The notes under the pieces: model-generated
The model's input: only the letters and a program-made list of their open reading frames with translations
The model's database searches: none
Told to the model about the DNA's origin: nothing
Assembly: GCA_934654805.1 (NCBI GenBank)
Contig: CAKUGW010000022.1
Coordinates: 1 to 31,835 of the forward strand
Reading direction: 5' to 3'
Source: an uncultured Kiritimatiellota bacterium
GTDB taxonomy: Bacteria; Verrucomicrobiota; Kiritimatiellia; RFP12; UBA1067
DNA: 31,835 nt
Translations under genes and position numbers: made by a program
In this document: piece by piece, positions 15,609 through 23,901 of the stretch
Layout of the letters: every line of letters begins with the position of its first letter
Numbering within the stretch: position 1 is the first letter of the stretch

Positions 15609-17782
15609 TTCTACTTTCACTTGTTTCGCTTTTCGCCAGTTTCGCGGATGCGAAGTGGATTGGCGAGGATCTGCCCGCCGGGATCAAGGCGGTTTCGGAG
15701 AAGAATTGTCCGGTGATGCGGCGAACCTTTGTCGCGGCGAAGCCGGTCCGCTCGGCGCGCCTGACCGTCACGGGACTCGGATTCTTCGAGGTGGAGGTCA
15801 ACGGTCGGAAGATCGGCGACCAGGTGCTGACGCCGGCCGCCTGCGATTTTGTGCACCGTTGCTATTACTACGAGTGGGATGCGACGTCTGCGGTCCGCGA
15901 AGGGACGAACGAGGTCCGCATCACGCTCGCCCCCGGTTATTCGGACGACTTCTTCCAGTACGGCTGGCGTCGCGTCGCCGAGTACCCGAAGCGCGCGAAG
16001 CTGTCCCTGTCGCTGACGCATGCGGATGGGACGGAGGATGAGGTGGATACGGACGGCTCGTGGGAGTATTCGGCGAAAAGCCCGGTCTCGTCCGCCAGCA
16101 TCTACGGCGGCGAACGCTACGACGCCGGGTTTGACGGCTGGCGTTGGCAGCCCGTGAAGGTTCTTGACGACTTTGACCGACAGGAGATTGTCAACAGGGT
16201 TCCAGACCTCTGGCGCGAGCCGAAGGGTCCGCCCGAACTGCGTCGCTACGACGGCGCACCGGTCCGCGCCTACGACTTTCGGCGTCCGAAGGACGTGACG
16301 AAACTCCGGGACGGCGTTTTCGTGGTCGATGCGGGCATCAACCGCGCGGGTGCGCTCCGCATCCGTGCGAAGGGGCGGCGCGGCGACGTGATCGCGCTCT
16401 TCTACGCCGAGGACCGCGATCCGAAATCGGGCGACATCGATCAGAGGACCAACCGGACGAAGGAGCCGATTCGGGATGTCTTCACGCTGGCGGGGACGGG
16501 CGAGTGGGAGAGCTATGCGCCGCGCTTCACTTACCACGGATTCCGCTTTGTGCGCGTCGAGGGCTATCCCGGCGAACTCACAACGGATGACGTCGAGTGC
16601 TTCGCCATTGGCGCAGACGTGGCGACAACGGGAGCCTTCGAATGCGCCGACCCGTTCCTCACCCGGTTCCATGCGGCGGCCGTCACCTCGATGCGCTCGA
16701 ACTTCATGAGCTATCCGACGGACTGTCCGATGCGCGACGAGCGCACGCCCTGTCAGCTCGATTCGCAGGTCTACGAGGAGACGGCGATGATGAATTTTGA
16801 CATGAACGCGTTCTACCGCAAGTGGCTCGACGACATCGACCTCGGCGGGATCGGCGGCAAGATGTGCGCGGACTGGATGGGCGACGGCATCGTCCTCCCG
16901 TGGCGGCACTACTTCTTCTACGCCGACAAGGCTGTTCTCGAGAAGAACTATCCGTTTGCGAAGGCGAAGATGGAGCGTCTTCTCGCGCTCTACCCGTCCG
17001 GTGTCATCACCGACGGCTTTGGCGACTGGTGCGTCCCTAATGACGGCGCGAAGGGCTATCTGAGCGCGTTCGGATTCGTGGAGGAAGTGAACACCGCGCT
17101 CTTTGCCTACGCGGCCGAGTGCCTTGCGAAGTCCGCGGCGGAGCTCGGCAAGACGGATGACGCGGCGCGCTGGCGAGAGGCCTTTGGACGGATTCGCGAC
17201 GCCTACAACGCGAAGTTCTTCGCGGACGGCGCATATGAGGGCGGACGTCAGACGCCGACTGCGCTGGCGTTTGCGTTCGGGCTGGTCCGCCCCGAGAACC
17301 GTGCAAGCGCGTATCGCGCGATGGTCGGGCGCATCCGCGGGGCGGACCGCGGCAAGTTCACGGTCGGGATCTGGGGACTGAGGACGCTTGGCGAGACGCT
17401 GGCGGACGGCGGCGACGGCGAACTGATGCTTTCGATGATGAAGGGGCCGGAGTATCCGTCGTTCGGCTACATGTTCGACAACTTCGATGCGACGTCCCTC
17501 TGGGAACAGTGGCATCCGTACGGCGAGATGAACACCCACAACCACGCGATGATGGCCGGGGGCGAGCACTGGCTCTACACGCGCATCCTCGGCATCCGCC
17601 TGCTCGCGCCGGGCGGACGCAAGGTCGAGGTGCGTCCGGTCGCACCCGCCTCGCTGGCGTGGGCGCGCGGACACGTGACGGTTCCCGCCGGACGCATTTC
17701 GGTGGACTGGCGCCGCGAGAACGGCAGGCTTGTCGTGAACGCGACGGCGGCGGACGGCATTGAGCTTGAGGTCGTGAAATGA
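15605..17782 (+). CDS. GH78-like alpha-L-rhamnosidase, exported
   Basis: A 725-aa protein with a short signal peptide (LLSLVSLFASFADA). Family knowledge: GH78 enzymes are inverting alpha-L-rhamnosidases with several beta-sandwich domains before an (alpha/alpha)6 barrel and a final beta domain. Seen here: N-terminal jelly-roll segments (KWIGEDLP; FEVEVNGRKIGDQVLTPA), the barrel entry DCPMRDER (Asp373, Glu379), GDWCVPN, and the general-base region LWEQWHP (Glu634) followed by NHAMMAGGEHWLY, and a C-terminal beta domain (VEVRPVAP). Odd point: after DCPMRDER the usual aromatic/GD continuation is replaced by TPCQLD, so substrate fit may differ from standard rhamnosidases. The start overlaps the previous stop (ATGA), preceded by a strong GAGGGGAGG. 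Family is firm; rhamnose specificity is likely but unproven. Confidence 0.85.
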   Translation: MILLSLVSLFASFADAKWIGEDLPAGIKAVSEKNCPVMRRTFVAAKPVRSARLTVTGLGFFEVEVNGRKIGDQVLTPAACDFVHRCYYYEWDATSAVREGTNEVRITLAPGYSDDFFQYGWRRVAEYPKRAKLSLSLTHADGTEDEVDTDGSWEYSAKSPVSSASIYGGERYDAGFDGWRWQPVKVLDDFDRQEIVNRVPDLWREPKGPPELRRYDGAPVRAYDFRRPKDVTKLRDGVFVVDAGINRAGALRIRAKGRRGDVIALFYAEDRDPKSGDIDQRTNRTKEPIRDVFTLAGTGEWESYAPRFTYHGFRFVRVEGYPGELTTDDVECFAIGADVATTGAFECADPFLTRFHAAAVTSMRSNFMSYPTDCPMRDERTPCQLDSQVYEETAMMNFDMNAFYRKWLDDIDLGGIGGKMCADWMGDGIVLPWRHYFFYADKAVLEKNYPFAKAKMERLLALYPSGVITDGFGDWCVPNDGAKGYLSAFGFVEEVNTALFAYAAECLAKSAAELGKTDDAARWREAFGRIRDAYNAKFFADGAYEGGRQTPTALAFAFGLVRPENRASAYRAMVGRIRGADRGKFTVGIWGLRTLGETLADGGDGELMLSMMKGPEYPSFGYMFDNFDATSLWEQWHPYGEMNTHNHAMMAGGEHWLYTRILGIRLLAPGGRKVEVRPVAPASLAWARGHVTVPAGRISVDWRRENGRLVVNATAADGIELEVVK

Positions 17783-20490
17783 GGCAGTTGTTGTCCGTCT
17801 GGCTCCTCGCGTCCTCGCTTTCCCTTTTCGCGGGGATTCCGCTTCCCGAGCATCCGCGTCCGGACTGGGAGCGCGCCGAATGGCTGAACTTGAACGGCGA
17901 ATGGGAGTTCGGATTCACGAAGGGGGGATACAATCAGACGATCGTCGTGCCGTTCGGCTGGGGCTCGCCTGCGAGCGGTGTGAAAAACCCGTCTTCGCAA
18001 GGCTCCGCCGTGGCAGGCGAAGGCGATACCGGTTACTACCGGAGGACGCTTGCCGTTCCGAAGGACTGGACGAGCGAGCGCATCTTCCTGATCGTCGGTG
18101 CGGCGGATTGGGAAACGGAGCTCCTTATCGACGGCCGATCCGTCGGGATCCACCGCGGCGGCTACACGCCGTTTGAGTTCGAGCTGACGGATCTTGTGGA
18201 GAAGGGGCGTCCCTTTGTCGCCGAATTTCGCTGCTGGGACGAATCGGCCGATGCGGCGGAGCGAAGCTGGCGCCTCTACGGCAAGCAGGGCTACGGCAAT
18301 GTACGCGGCATCTGGCAGACGGTCTACCTTGAGGGACGCGGACGCGCGTACTTCGATTCGGTCCGCTTGGCGCCGTCCCTCCGCAACTCGTCCGTCACGG
18401 CGGACGTCCGCCTTGACGCGCCTGCGGCGTCGCCGCTTCATGCGACGCTGGAACTGGACGGGAAAACGGTCGACGTTCCGTTTGCACAGGGCGAAGTCGA
18501 GAAGTCGGTGGAGATTCCATTGGACAATCCGCATCCCTGGACGCTGGACGATCCCTATCTCTACGACGTCAGGGCGCGGATGACGGGCGACTGCGTGAAG
18601 ACCTATTTCGGGCTTCGCGATATCGGCATCGGGAGGAATCCGAACGGCGACCCGTATGTGACGCTGAACGGGAAGCCTGTCTATCTGCAGCTCTGCCTCG
18701 ACCAGAGCTACTGTCCGGAGGGCTACTACACCTTCCCTTCGGACGACTACATGAGGAACGAGATCCTGACGTCAAAGCGGCTGGGGCTCAACGGGAATCG
18801 CGTCCACATCAAGGTCGAGGTACCGCGCAAGCTCTATTGGGCGGACCGGCTCGGACTTCTGATCATGGCGGACGTCCCGAACGCCTGGGGCGCGGTGTCA
18901 GACGAGATGTTCGAGGAGCACGAACGTTGCTTCAGGGGTATGCTGAAACGCGACTTCAATCATCCGTCCGTCTTCTGCTGGGTGCTGTATAACGAGACGT
19001 GGGGACTCTTCACGGTTCCGTCCGCCCAGCCGAAGACCCCGGAGCAGGTGCCCGAGTCCGCCTACCGGCGTGTCGCCGCGGACTACCGTGCCGCGAAGGC
19101 GGCCGATCCGACGCGGCTTGTCGAGGACAACTCCCCGTGTCATCGCGACCATACGGTCTCGGACCTCAATTCGTGGCACGGTTACTTTGCGGGCTTCATC
19201 TGGGAGTCGGTCGTCTCGAACGCCTGCGCACAGACCTTCCCCGGGTCAACATGGAATTGCGTGAAGGGCTACAGGCAGGGCGATGCGCCGATGCTCAATT
19301 CGGAGTGCGGAAACGTCTGGGGCTACAAGGGCTCCACGGGAGACATTGACTGGTCGTGGGATTACCATCTGATGATGAACGCGTTCCGCCGTCATCTCAA
19401 GTGCGCGGGGTGGCTCTATACGCAGCATCACGACGTCGTCAACGAGTGGACGGGATACGTACGCGCTGACAGAACGGCAAAGGAAACGGGCTTCGGGGAG
19501 CTTTTCCCCGGGATGACGCTCGCCGATCTTCACGCGCCCGCGTTTATCGCGTTGGATCAGGAGCTTTGCCGTGTTTGCCGTCCGGGAGAAGTCCTGGCCG
19601 TTCCCGTGGACGTCTCCCTGGTGACGGGTCGCTATGCCGGGAAAAGGTTCAGCCTTGTGTATGCGCTGCGCTATCTTGACGGGGAGGGGCGGACGGTGGA
19701 ATCTCCGTCCGTGTCGGTGGAGCCGGAGAATGCCGTGCTCAAGCCATGGCAGTGCGGCCGGCTTGCCGAAATCCGGGCGAAGCTGCCGGAGGGACCGGCT
19801 TGCGGGACGCTCAATGTGACGCTCTTCGCAGACGGCGAGCCCATTGCCCGCAATTTTCAGTGCTTTTCCGTGAAGGGCGCAGCCGCCTCGCCTGTGCCGT
19901 CCGCGTCGAAGTGGAGCCTGAAGGAGTGGACGGCGATGGGCGGCGAGAAGCGCTGCGGCGCGGGCAGTGGATTCTTCGAGTATACGTTCGACAGGCCGGA
20001 TGGGCCGGCTGTCTTCCGGGCCGAGCTGTCGACGAAACGGCTGAACGGCAAGGACGCGGGTGACGACCTTAAGTTCAAGTCTGATATGGATTTTATGGTC
20101 GGTGGAGGGTCGTACGACCGATCAAAGAATCCGAACAGCTATCCAATGACATCGGTGGAGAAGTATTCTGGCAAGGTTAAGGTCTTTGCCAACGGCGTCC
20201 TGCTGAAGGCAGTGGTGTTGCCGGATGATCCGGCGGACAGTCGCGGCATTTTGTCCTGGCTCGCGCAGAAGCGAGCGCCGGGACGCGGCGAGCAGTCCCA
20301 GACGCTGGATGAGGCCGGAAGTTACGGATATCTTGTCGAGGCGAAGATCCCCGACATGGTCCCGGTTGGTGCAAGCGGGAAGATCACCATCAGGCTTGAA
20401 GTTGAAAAGACGGGTCTGGCGGTCTATGGCAAGGACGCCGGACGGTATCCGTTCGGTCCGCATGTAATGGATGTGTCTGATGAGCGCTGA
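17779..20490 (+). CDS. GH2 family glycosidase (beta-galactosidase/glucuronidase-like), exported
   Basis: A 903-aa protein with a signal peptide (LLSVWLLASSLSLFAG). The N-terminal sugar-binding domain contains PRPDWERAEWLNLNGEWEF and GYYRRTLAVPKDW; immunoglobulin-like domains precede an (alpha/beta)8 barrel. The acid/base is Glu406 in LYNETWG, and the nucleophile is likely Glu509 in LNSECGNVWGY. Family knowledge: GH2 includes beta-galactosidases, beta-mannosidases and beta-glucuronidases, all retaining enzymes acting on non-reducing ends. Specificity is not readable here. After residue about 590 come an Ig-like domain and a further beta domain ending near 890, longer than minimal GH2 enzymes. 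The start overlaps the GH78 stop (ATGA), indicating coupled synthesis. Both enzymes are exported, so they probably act on the same side chains. Confidence 0.88.
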   Translation: MRQLLSVWLLASSLSLFAGIPLPEHPRPDWERAEWLNLNGEWEFGFTKGGYNQTIVVPFGWGSPASGVKNPSSQGSAVAGEGDTGYYRRTLAVPKDWTSERIFLIVGAADWETELLIDGRSVGIHRGGYTPFEFELTDLVEKGRPFVAEFRCWDESADAAERSWRLYGKQGYGNVRGIWQTVYLEGRGRAYFDSVRLAPSLRNSSVTADVRLDAPAASPLHATLELDGKTVDVPFAQGEVEKSVEIPLDNPHPWTLDDPYLYDVRARMTGDCVKTYFGLRDIGIGRNPNGDPYVTLNGKPVYLQLCLDQSYCPEGYYTFPSDDYMRNEILTSKRLGLNGNRVHIKVEVPRKLYWADRLGLLIMADVPNAWGAVSDEMFEEHERCFRGMLKRDFNHPSVFCWVLYNETWGLFTVPSAQPKTPEQVPESAYRRVAADYRAAKAADPTRLVEDNSPCHRDHTVSDLNSWHGYFAGFIWESVVSNACAQTFPGSTWNCVKGYRQGDAPMLNSECGNVWGYKGSTGDIDWSWDYHLMMNAFRRHLKCAGWLYTQHHDVVNEWTGYVRADRTAKETGFGELFPGMTLADLHAPAFIALDQELCRVCRPGEVLAVPVDVSLVTGRYAGKRFSLVYALRYLDGEGRTVESPSVSVEPENAVLKPWQCGRLAEIRAKLPEGPACGTLNVTLFADGEPIARNFQCFSVKGAAASPVPSASKWSLKEWTAMGGEKRCGAGSGFFEYTFDRPDGPAVFRAELSTKRLNGKDAGDDLKFKSDMDFMVGGGSYDRSKNPNSYPMTSVEKYSGKVKVFANGVLLKAVVLPDDPADSRGILSWLAQKRAPGRGEQSQTLDEAGSYGYLVEAKIPDMVPVGASGKITIRLEVEKTGLAVYGKDAGRYPFGPHVMDVSDER

Positions 20491-21823
20491 AAACGACGGC
20501 CGAGTTTCAATCTGCGAGAAGATCTGCTACGCGATGGGGGATGCTGCGGCGAACATCGCCTGGCGCGGCGTCGCGGCATTTCTGTTCATCGTCTATACGG
20601 ACGAATTCGGACTCAATCCGGCCGCTGTCGGCACGCTGATGTTGATTGCGCGATTCGGGGACGGCGTTTCGGACATCGCCATGGGCATCGTCGCCGACCG
20701 GACGAAGACGCGGTATGGCAAGTACCGTCCGTGGATGCTCTGGAGCGCCTTGCCGCTTGGCGTGATGCTCTCGATGATGTTTACGTGCCCCGAGTCGCTT
20801 TCAATGACAGGGCGGCTTGTCTATGCCTATGTCACGTACATTGTCTTTACGCTCGTCTATACGGCGCAGGGCATACCCTATGGCGCCCTGCTTTCGGTCA
20901 TGAGCGCCGACGACAGGGAGCGTACGTCGATCGGCAGTTACAAGATGGTAGGTGCGTTCGCCGGCGGCATGGCCGTGCAGGGTCTTCTGATCGTGCTGAA
21001 GGAATATTTCCACTCCTACACGATTCCGATTTACATCCTCTCGGCTGTCCTTGTCGTGTTGATGCCGATTACCTTCTTTGGGACGCGTGAACGCGTCGAT
21101 CCGCCGAAGGAGCAGGAGAATGACCTTTGGGCTGATCTGAAGCAGCTTTTCGTGAATGTCCCGTGGATTGTCCTGCTGATCGTTTCGCTTCTCTACAACG
21201 TTTACAATTCCGTCAAGCAGGGGATCACAATCGTCTATTTCACTCATTATGTGAACCGCGAGATCCTCTGCGCGACTTATATGACGGCATTGATGCTGGC
21301 CTCGGTCGTCGGGGCGGGCATCACTTCGCCACTGGCGCGGCGATTCGGCAAACGCAACCTCTTCGTCGGGGCGCTGGTCGTCTCGGGTGTCGTCAACTCG
21401 CTCCTGTGGTTCTGTGGGGCCTCGGATGTTTCGCTGATCTTTGCGCTGGGAATCGTATCGGAGCTTTTCGCGGCAATTTTCCCGACGTTGTGCTTCGTGA
21501 TGCTCGGAGACGTGGCGGACTATTCCGAATGGGTGAACGGACGCCGGGCAACGGGTCTCATCTATTCGGCGACGTCTTTTGCGATGAAGTTCGGCGGCGG
21601 CATCGCCGGACTTATCATCGGCGTTGTTCTGGCACGATATGGGTATGACGGCAAGGTCGCCGAATCCATCCAGGGAGCACTTCCAGGAATCAAGATGCTG
21701 ATGAGCTGGATCCCGGGTGTCCTTGCGGTGGGCACGGCCGTCATTATGACGCTCTACCCGATCACGACTTCCAAGATGAATCAAATTACGGCCGAATTGA
21801 CGGCAAGAAGAAACAAACAATGA
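20480..21823 (+). CDS. GPH-family sugar:cation symporter (MelB-like MFS transporter)
   Basis: A 447-aa inner-membrane protein with about 12 hydrophobic segments. The N-terminus EKICYAMGDAAANIAWRGVAAFLFIVYTDEF and the loop ADRTKTRYGKYRPWMLW are hallmarks of the glycoside-pentoside-hexuronide:cation symporters, which import mono- and disaccharides or glycosides with Na+ or H+. The C-terminal half contains FGKRNLFVGALVVSG and MLGDVADYSEWVNGRRATG, another conserved GPH loop. I use ATG 20480 (MSAEND); an in-frame ATG at 20471 would add three residues and overlap the GH2 gene by 20 bases. It is the only transporter in the window, located between the exported enzymes and the cytosolic ones, so it likely imports the product passed to the GH94 phosphorylase (inference). 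Its stop overlaps the next start (ATGA). Confidence 0.88.
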   Translation: MSAENDGRVSICEKICYAMGDAAANIAWRGVAAFLFIVYTDEFGLNPAAVGTLMLIARFGDGVSDIAMGIVADRTKTRYGKYRPWMLWSALPLGVMLSMMFTCPESLSMTGRLVYAYVTYIVFTLVYTAQGIPYGALLSVMSADDRERTSIGSYKMVGAFAGGMAVQGLLIVLKEYFHSYTIPIYILSAVLVVLMPITFFGTRERVDPPKEQENDLWADLKQLFVNVPWIVLLIVSLLYNVYNSVKQGITIVYFTHYVNREILCATYMTALMLASVVGAGITSPLARRFGKRNLFVGALVVSGVVNSLLWFCGASDVSLIFALGIVSELFAAIFPTLCFVMLGDVADYSEWVNGRRATGLIYSATSFAMKFGGGIAGLIIGVVLARYGYDGKVAESIQGALPGIKMLMSWIPGVLAVGTAVIMTLYPITTSKMNQITAELTARRNKQ

Positions 21824-22869
21824 AAACAAAGGCAATTATCTATGATGGCGTGGACCAGGTTCGTTTCGGGGACGTGACGCTTCCCGAGCTCGGTTCCAGG
21901 CAGATTCTCGCAAAGACGCTCTATACGTTCGTCTCGCCCGGCACGGAACTCCGCGTCCTCGCCGGACACTACGGTGCGGAGGGGAATTATCCGGTCGTTC
22001 CCGGATACGCGGCGATTTCGCGTGTTCTCGAGGTTGGCAAGGACGTGAAGGGTTTCAAGGTCGGAGATGTCATCTCCTGTCGCAACCCCGTGGGCTTCGC
22101 GGACTGCGGCAGCATGTGGGGCGGTGAGGCCGGCGCGCATGTCTACGCGACCGAAGGCGAGGACACGCCGATCCTGATCCCGCAGGGACTTAAGGACGAG
22201 GAGTACTTGCCGTATGCGGCGGCTGAGGTCGCGGCGATCTCGCTTCGCGGCGTGGAGGCGGCCGATCCGAAGGAGGGGGAAACGGCCCTCGTGATCGGGC
22301 AGGGCATGATCGGACAGTTCTCCGCGATGTTCCTCAAGTTGCGCGGCGCGAAAGTCGTTGTGGCGGATATTGATCAAAATCGGCTGAACGAGTCGGTGAA
22401 GGCGGGTGTCTCGGAGTCCGTCAATCTGTCCGAGGCGGACGCGGCCGCGCGTGTGGCGAGGCTGGGCAACGGCGGCTATGACATTGTCGTCGAGGCGTCT
22501 GGCTCGATTCCTGGCGTGGAGCTTGCTTACAAGATGATCCGCCGCAAGCCGCAGAATTACTCCACGGAGTACAAGGTCGAGCCCATTCGCTTCTACGGGC
22601 ACGACTGGCCGCGGCTCGTCATGCAGGCCAACTACATCAAGGAGATCGCAATCAATCCGTTCTCCTTCTTCAACGGGGAAGGCGTGACGATCCTGACGCC
22701 GGCTGACCGCGGCGTGGAGGAGCGTCAGCGCGTCGTCGAGTACGTGCGCGCCGGCAAGGTCGACATGACGCCGTTCCTTGGGAACGTCGTCAAGTGCGAG
22801 GCGATGCCCGAGTACTATCGCAAGTTGCAAAAACGCGAAATCGTTTCGCTCATCGGAGACTGGAGGTAA
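21820..22869 (+). CDS. Zinc-less medium-chain dehydrogenase/reductase (MDR)
   Basis: A 349-aa cytosolic protein. The N-terminal GroES-like domain has VSPGTELRVLAGHYG and the C-terminal half a Rossmann motif GQGMIG (residues 160-165) followed by VVVADIDQNRL. The usual catalytic-zinc Cys and the GHE motif of alcohol dehydrogenases are replaced (SPGTEL; PGYAA), and the four-Cys structural-zinc loop is absent, so it should act without zinc. Related sequences include dehydrogenases of the bacteriochlorophyllide/sugar type. Substrate unknown; the neighbours suggest a sugar or keto-sugar. The start overlaps the symporter stop (ATGA) and the next gene, also an oxidoreductase, begins three bases after its stop. 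The two are probably made together. Confidence 0.82.
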   Translation: MKTKAIIYDGVDQVRFGDVTLPELGSRQILAKTLYTFVSPGTELRVLAGHYGAEGNYPVVPGYAAISRVLEVGKDVKGFKVGDVISCRNPVGFADCGSMWGGEAGAHVYATEGEDTPILIPQGLKDEEYLPYAAAEVAAISLRGVEAADPKEGETALVIGQGMIGQFSAMFLKLRGAKVVVADIDQNRLNESVKAGVSESVNLSEADAAARVARLGNGGYDIVVEASGSIPGVELAYKMIRRKPQNYSTEYKVEPIRFYGHDWPRLVMQANYIKEIAINPFSFFNGEGVTILTPADRGVEERQRVVEYVRAGKVDMTPFLGNVVKCEAMPEYYRKLQKREIVSLIGDWR

Positions 22870-22872
22870 GGG

Positions 22873-23886
22873 ATGAAGAAGCTGAAATGGGCCTGCATCG
22901 GCGTCGGGAAGTTCTCGAGCCTGCGCGGGGGCGTCAACGCGATCGCCTATGCGCACGCCGAGGCGCTGAAGCGCAACGCGGCGGCGTTCGAGCTGGTCGC
23001 GGGGGCGTCGCTGGAACAGCAGAACCTCGACGACTTCGCGCGCGAATACCCGTGCCGGGGCTACCTCGACATGAAGGAGCTCTTCGCGCGGGAGAGGCCG
23101 GACGGCTGCACGATCTCCACCTGGGCGCCGGCGCGCGAGGAACACGTCCTCGCCGCGATCGACGCGGGCGTGAAGAGCATCCTCATCGAGAAGCCGCTCG
23201 CGCTCACGATGGACGCCGCCGACCGCATGAAGGCGGCGGCGGACAAGGCGGGCGCGCGGCTCTTCGTCAACTTCCAGCGCCGCTACGGGCGGCCCTTCGA
23301 GCTGGCGAAGGCCGCCGTCCAGGGCGGCCGGCTCGGCGACATCGTCTCGGTCGACCTCGCCCAGCCGTGCGCGAACGCGCTTGACTTCGGCCCGCATTTC
23401 GTCAACGCCGCGCTCTTCCTGCTCGGCAACCCCGCGCCGAAGGCGGTCCTCGCCGGGGCGCAGGGCCTTGCGAGCGTGCCGTGGCACGGCCTGAAGGTCG
23501 AGGCGCGCATGACCGCGACCGTGTATCTCGCCGACGGTGTGCGGCTCGACTACTCGGCGATGCCCGAGAACAGCTGGGACGCGCCGGTCATCCGCGTCAA
23601 CGGCGCGAAGGGCTTCTGCGAGCTCTGGACGAACAAGCCGGCGGGCGCGAAGAGCGTCTTCCGCCTGGTGACGGCCGCCGGCGAGGAGAACCCCGAACTG
23701 GACGAGAACTTCCACCACGGCGACGCCGACCCGTACCTCTACTTCGAGCGGGCTTACGCCGATCTCGCGCACGCGATCGCGACGGGCGCGCCCTGCCGCC
23801 TCGACTTCGCCGACGGCTACGCGACGCAGAAGATCCTGCTCGCGATGTACGAGTCCGCGGAAAAGAATTGTCTCGTCGCGCTTTGA
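22873..23886 (+). CDS. Cytosolic Gfo/Idh/MocA family oxidoreductase
   Basis: A 337-aa protein without a signal sequence. The N-terminal Rossmann segment WACIGVGKFS, the EKP motif at 106-108 (IEKPLALT), and the DFGPHFVNAALFLLG segment in the catalytic domain place it in the NAD(P)-dependent Gfo/Idh/MocA family. It differs from the exported family member upstream in location and length, so the operon encodes one outside and one inside the cytoplasm. Family knowledge: these enzymes oxidise or reduce sugars and inositols. A role in returning a keto-sugar to a normal sugar, together with the MDR protein, is inference. Codon third positions are more uniformly G/C here than in the flanking genes. 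GGAGG (22862-22866) precedes ATG 22873. Confidence 0.88.
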   Translation: MKKLKWACIGVGKFSSLRGGVNAIAYAHAEALKRNAAAFELVAGASLEQQNLDDFAREYPCRGYLDMKELFARERPDGCTISTWAPAREEHVLAAIDAGVKSILIEKPLALTMDAADRMKAAADKAGARLFVNFQRRYGRPFELAKAAVQGGRLGDIVSVDLAQPCANALDFGPHFVNAALFLLGNPAPKAVLAGAQGLASVPWHGLKVEARMTATVYLADGVRLDYSAMPENSWDAPVIRVNGAKGFCELWTNKPAGAKSVFRLVTAAGEENPELDENFHHGDADPYLYFERAYADLAHAIATGAPCRLDFADGYATQKILLAMYESAEKNCLVAL

Positions 23887-23901
23887 CACGGAGGAACGGG
23901 A

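Noticed and set aside
15617..17674. Minus-strand open frame of 685 codons
   Set aside because: It mirrors the GH78 gene, whose catalytic motifs are clear on the + strand; the composition is Arg/His-rich and unlike a real protein.
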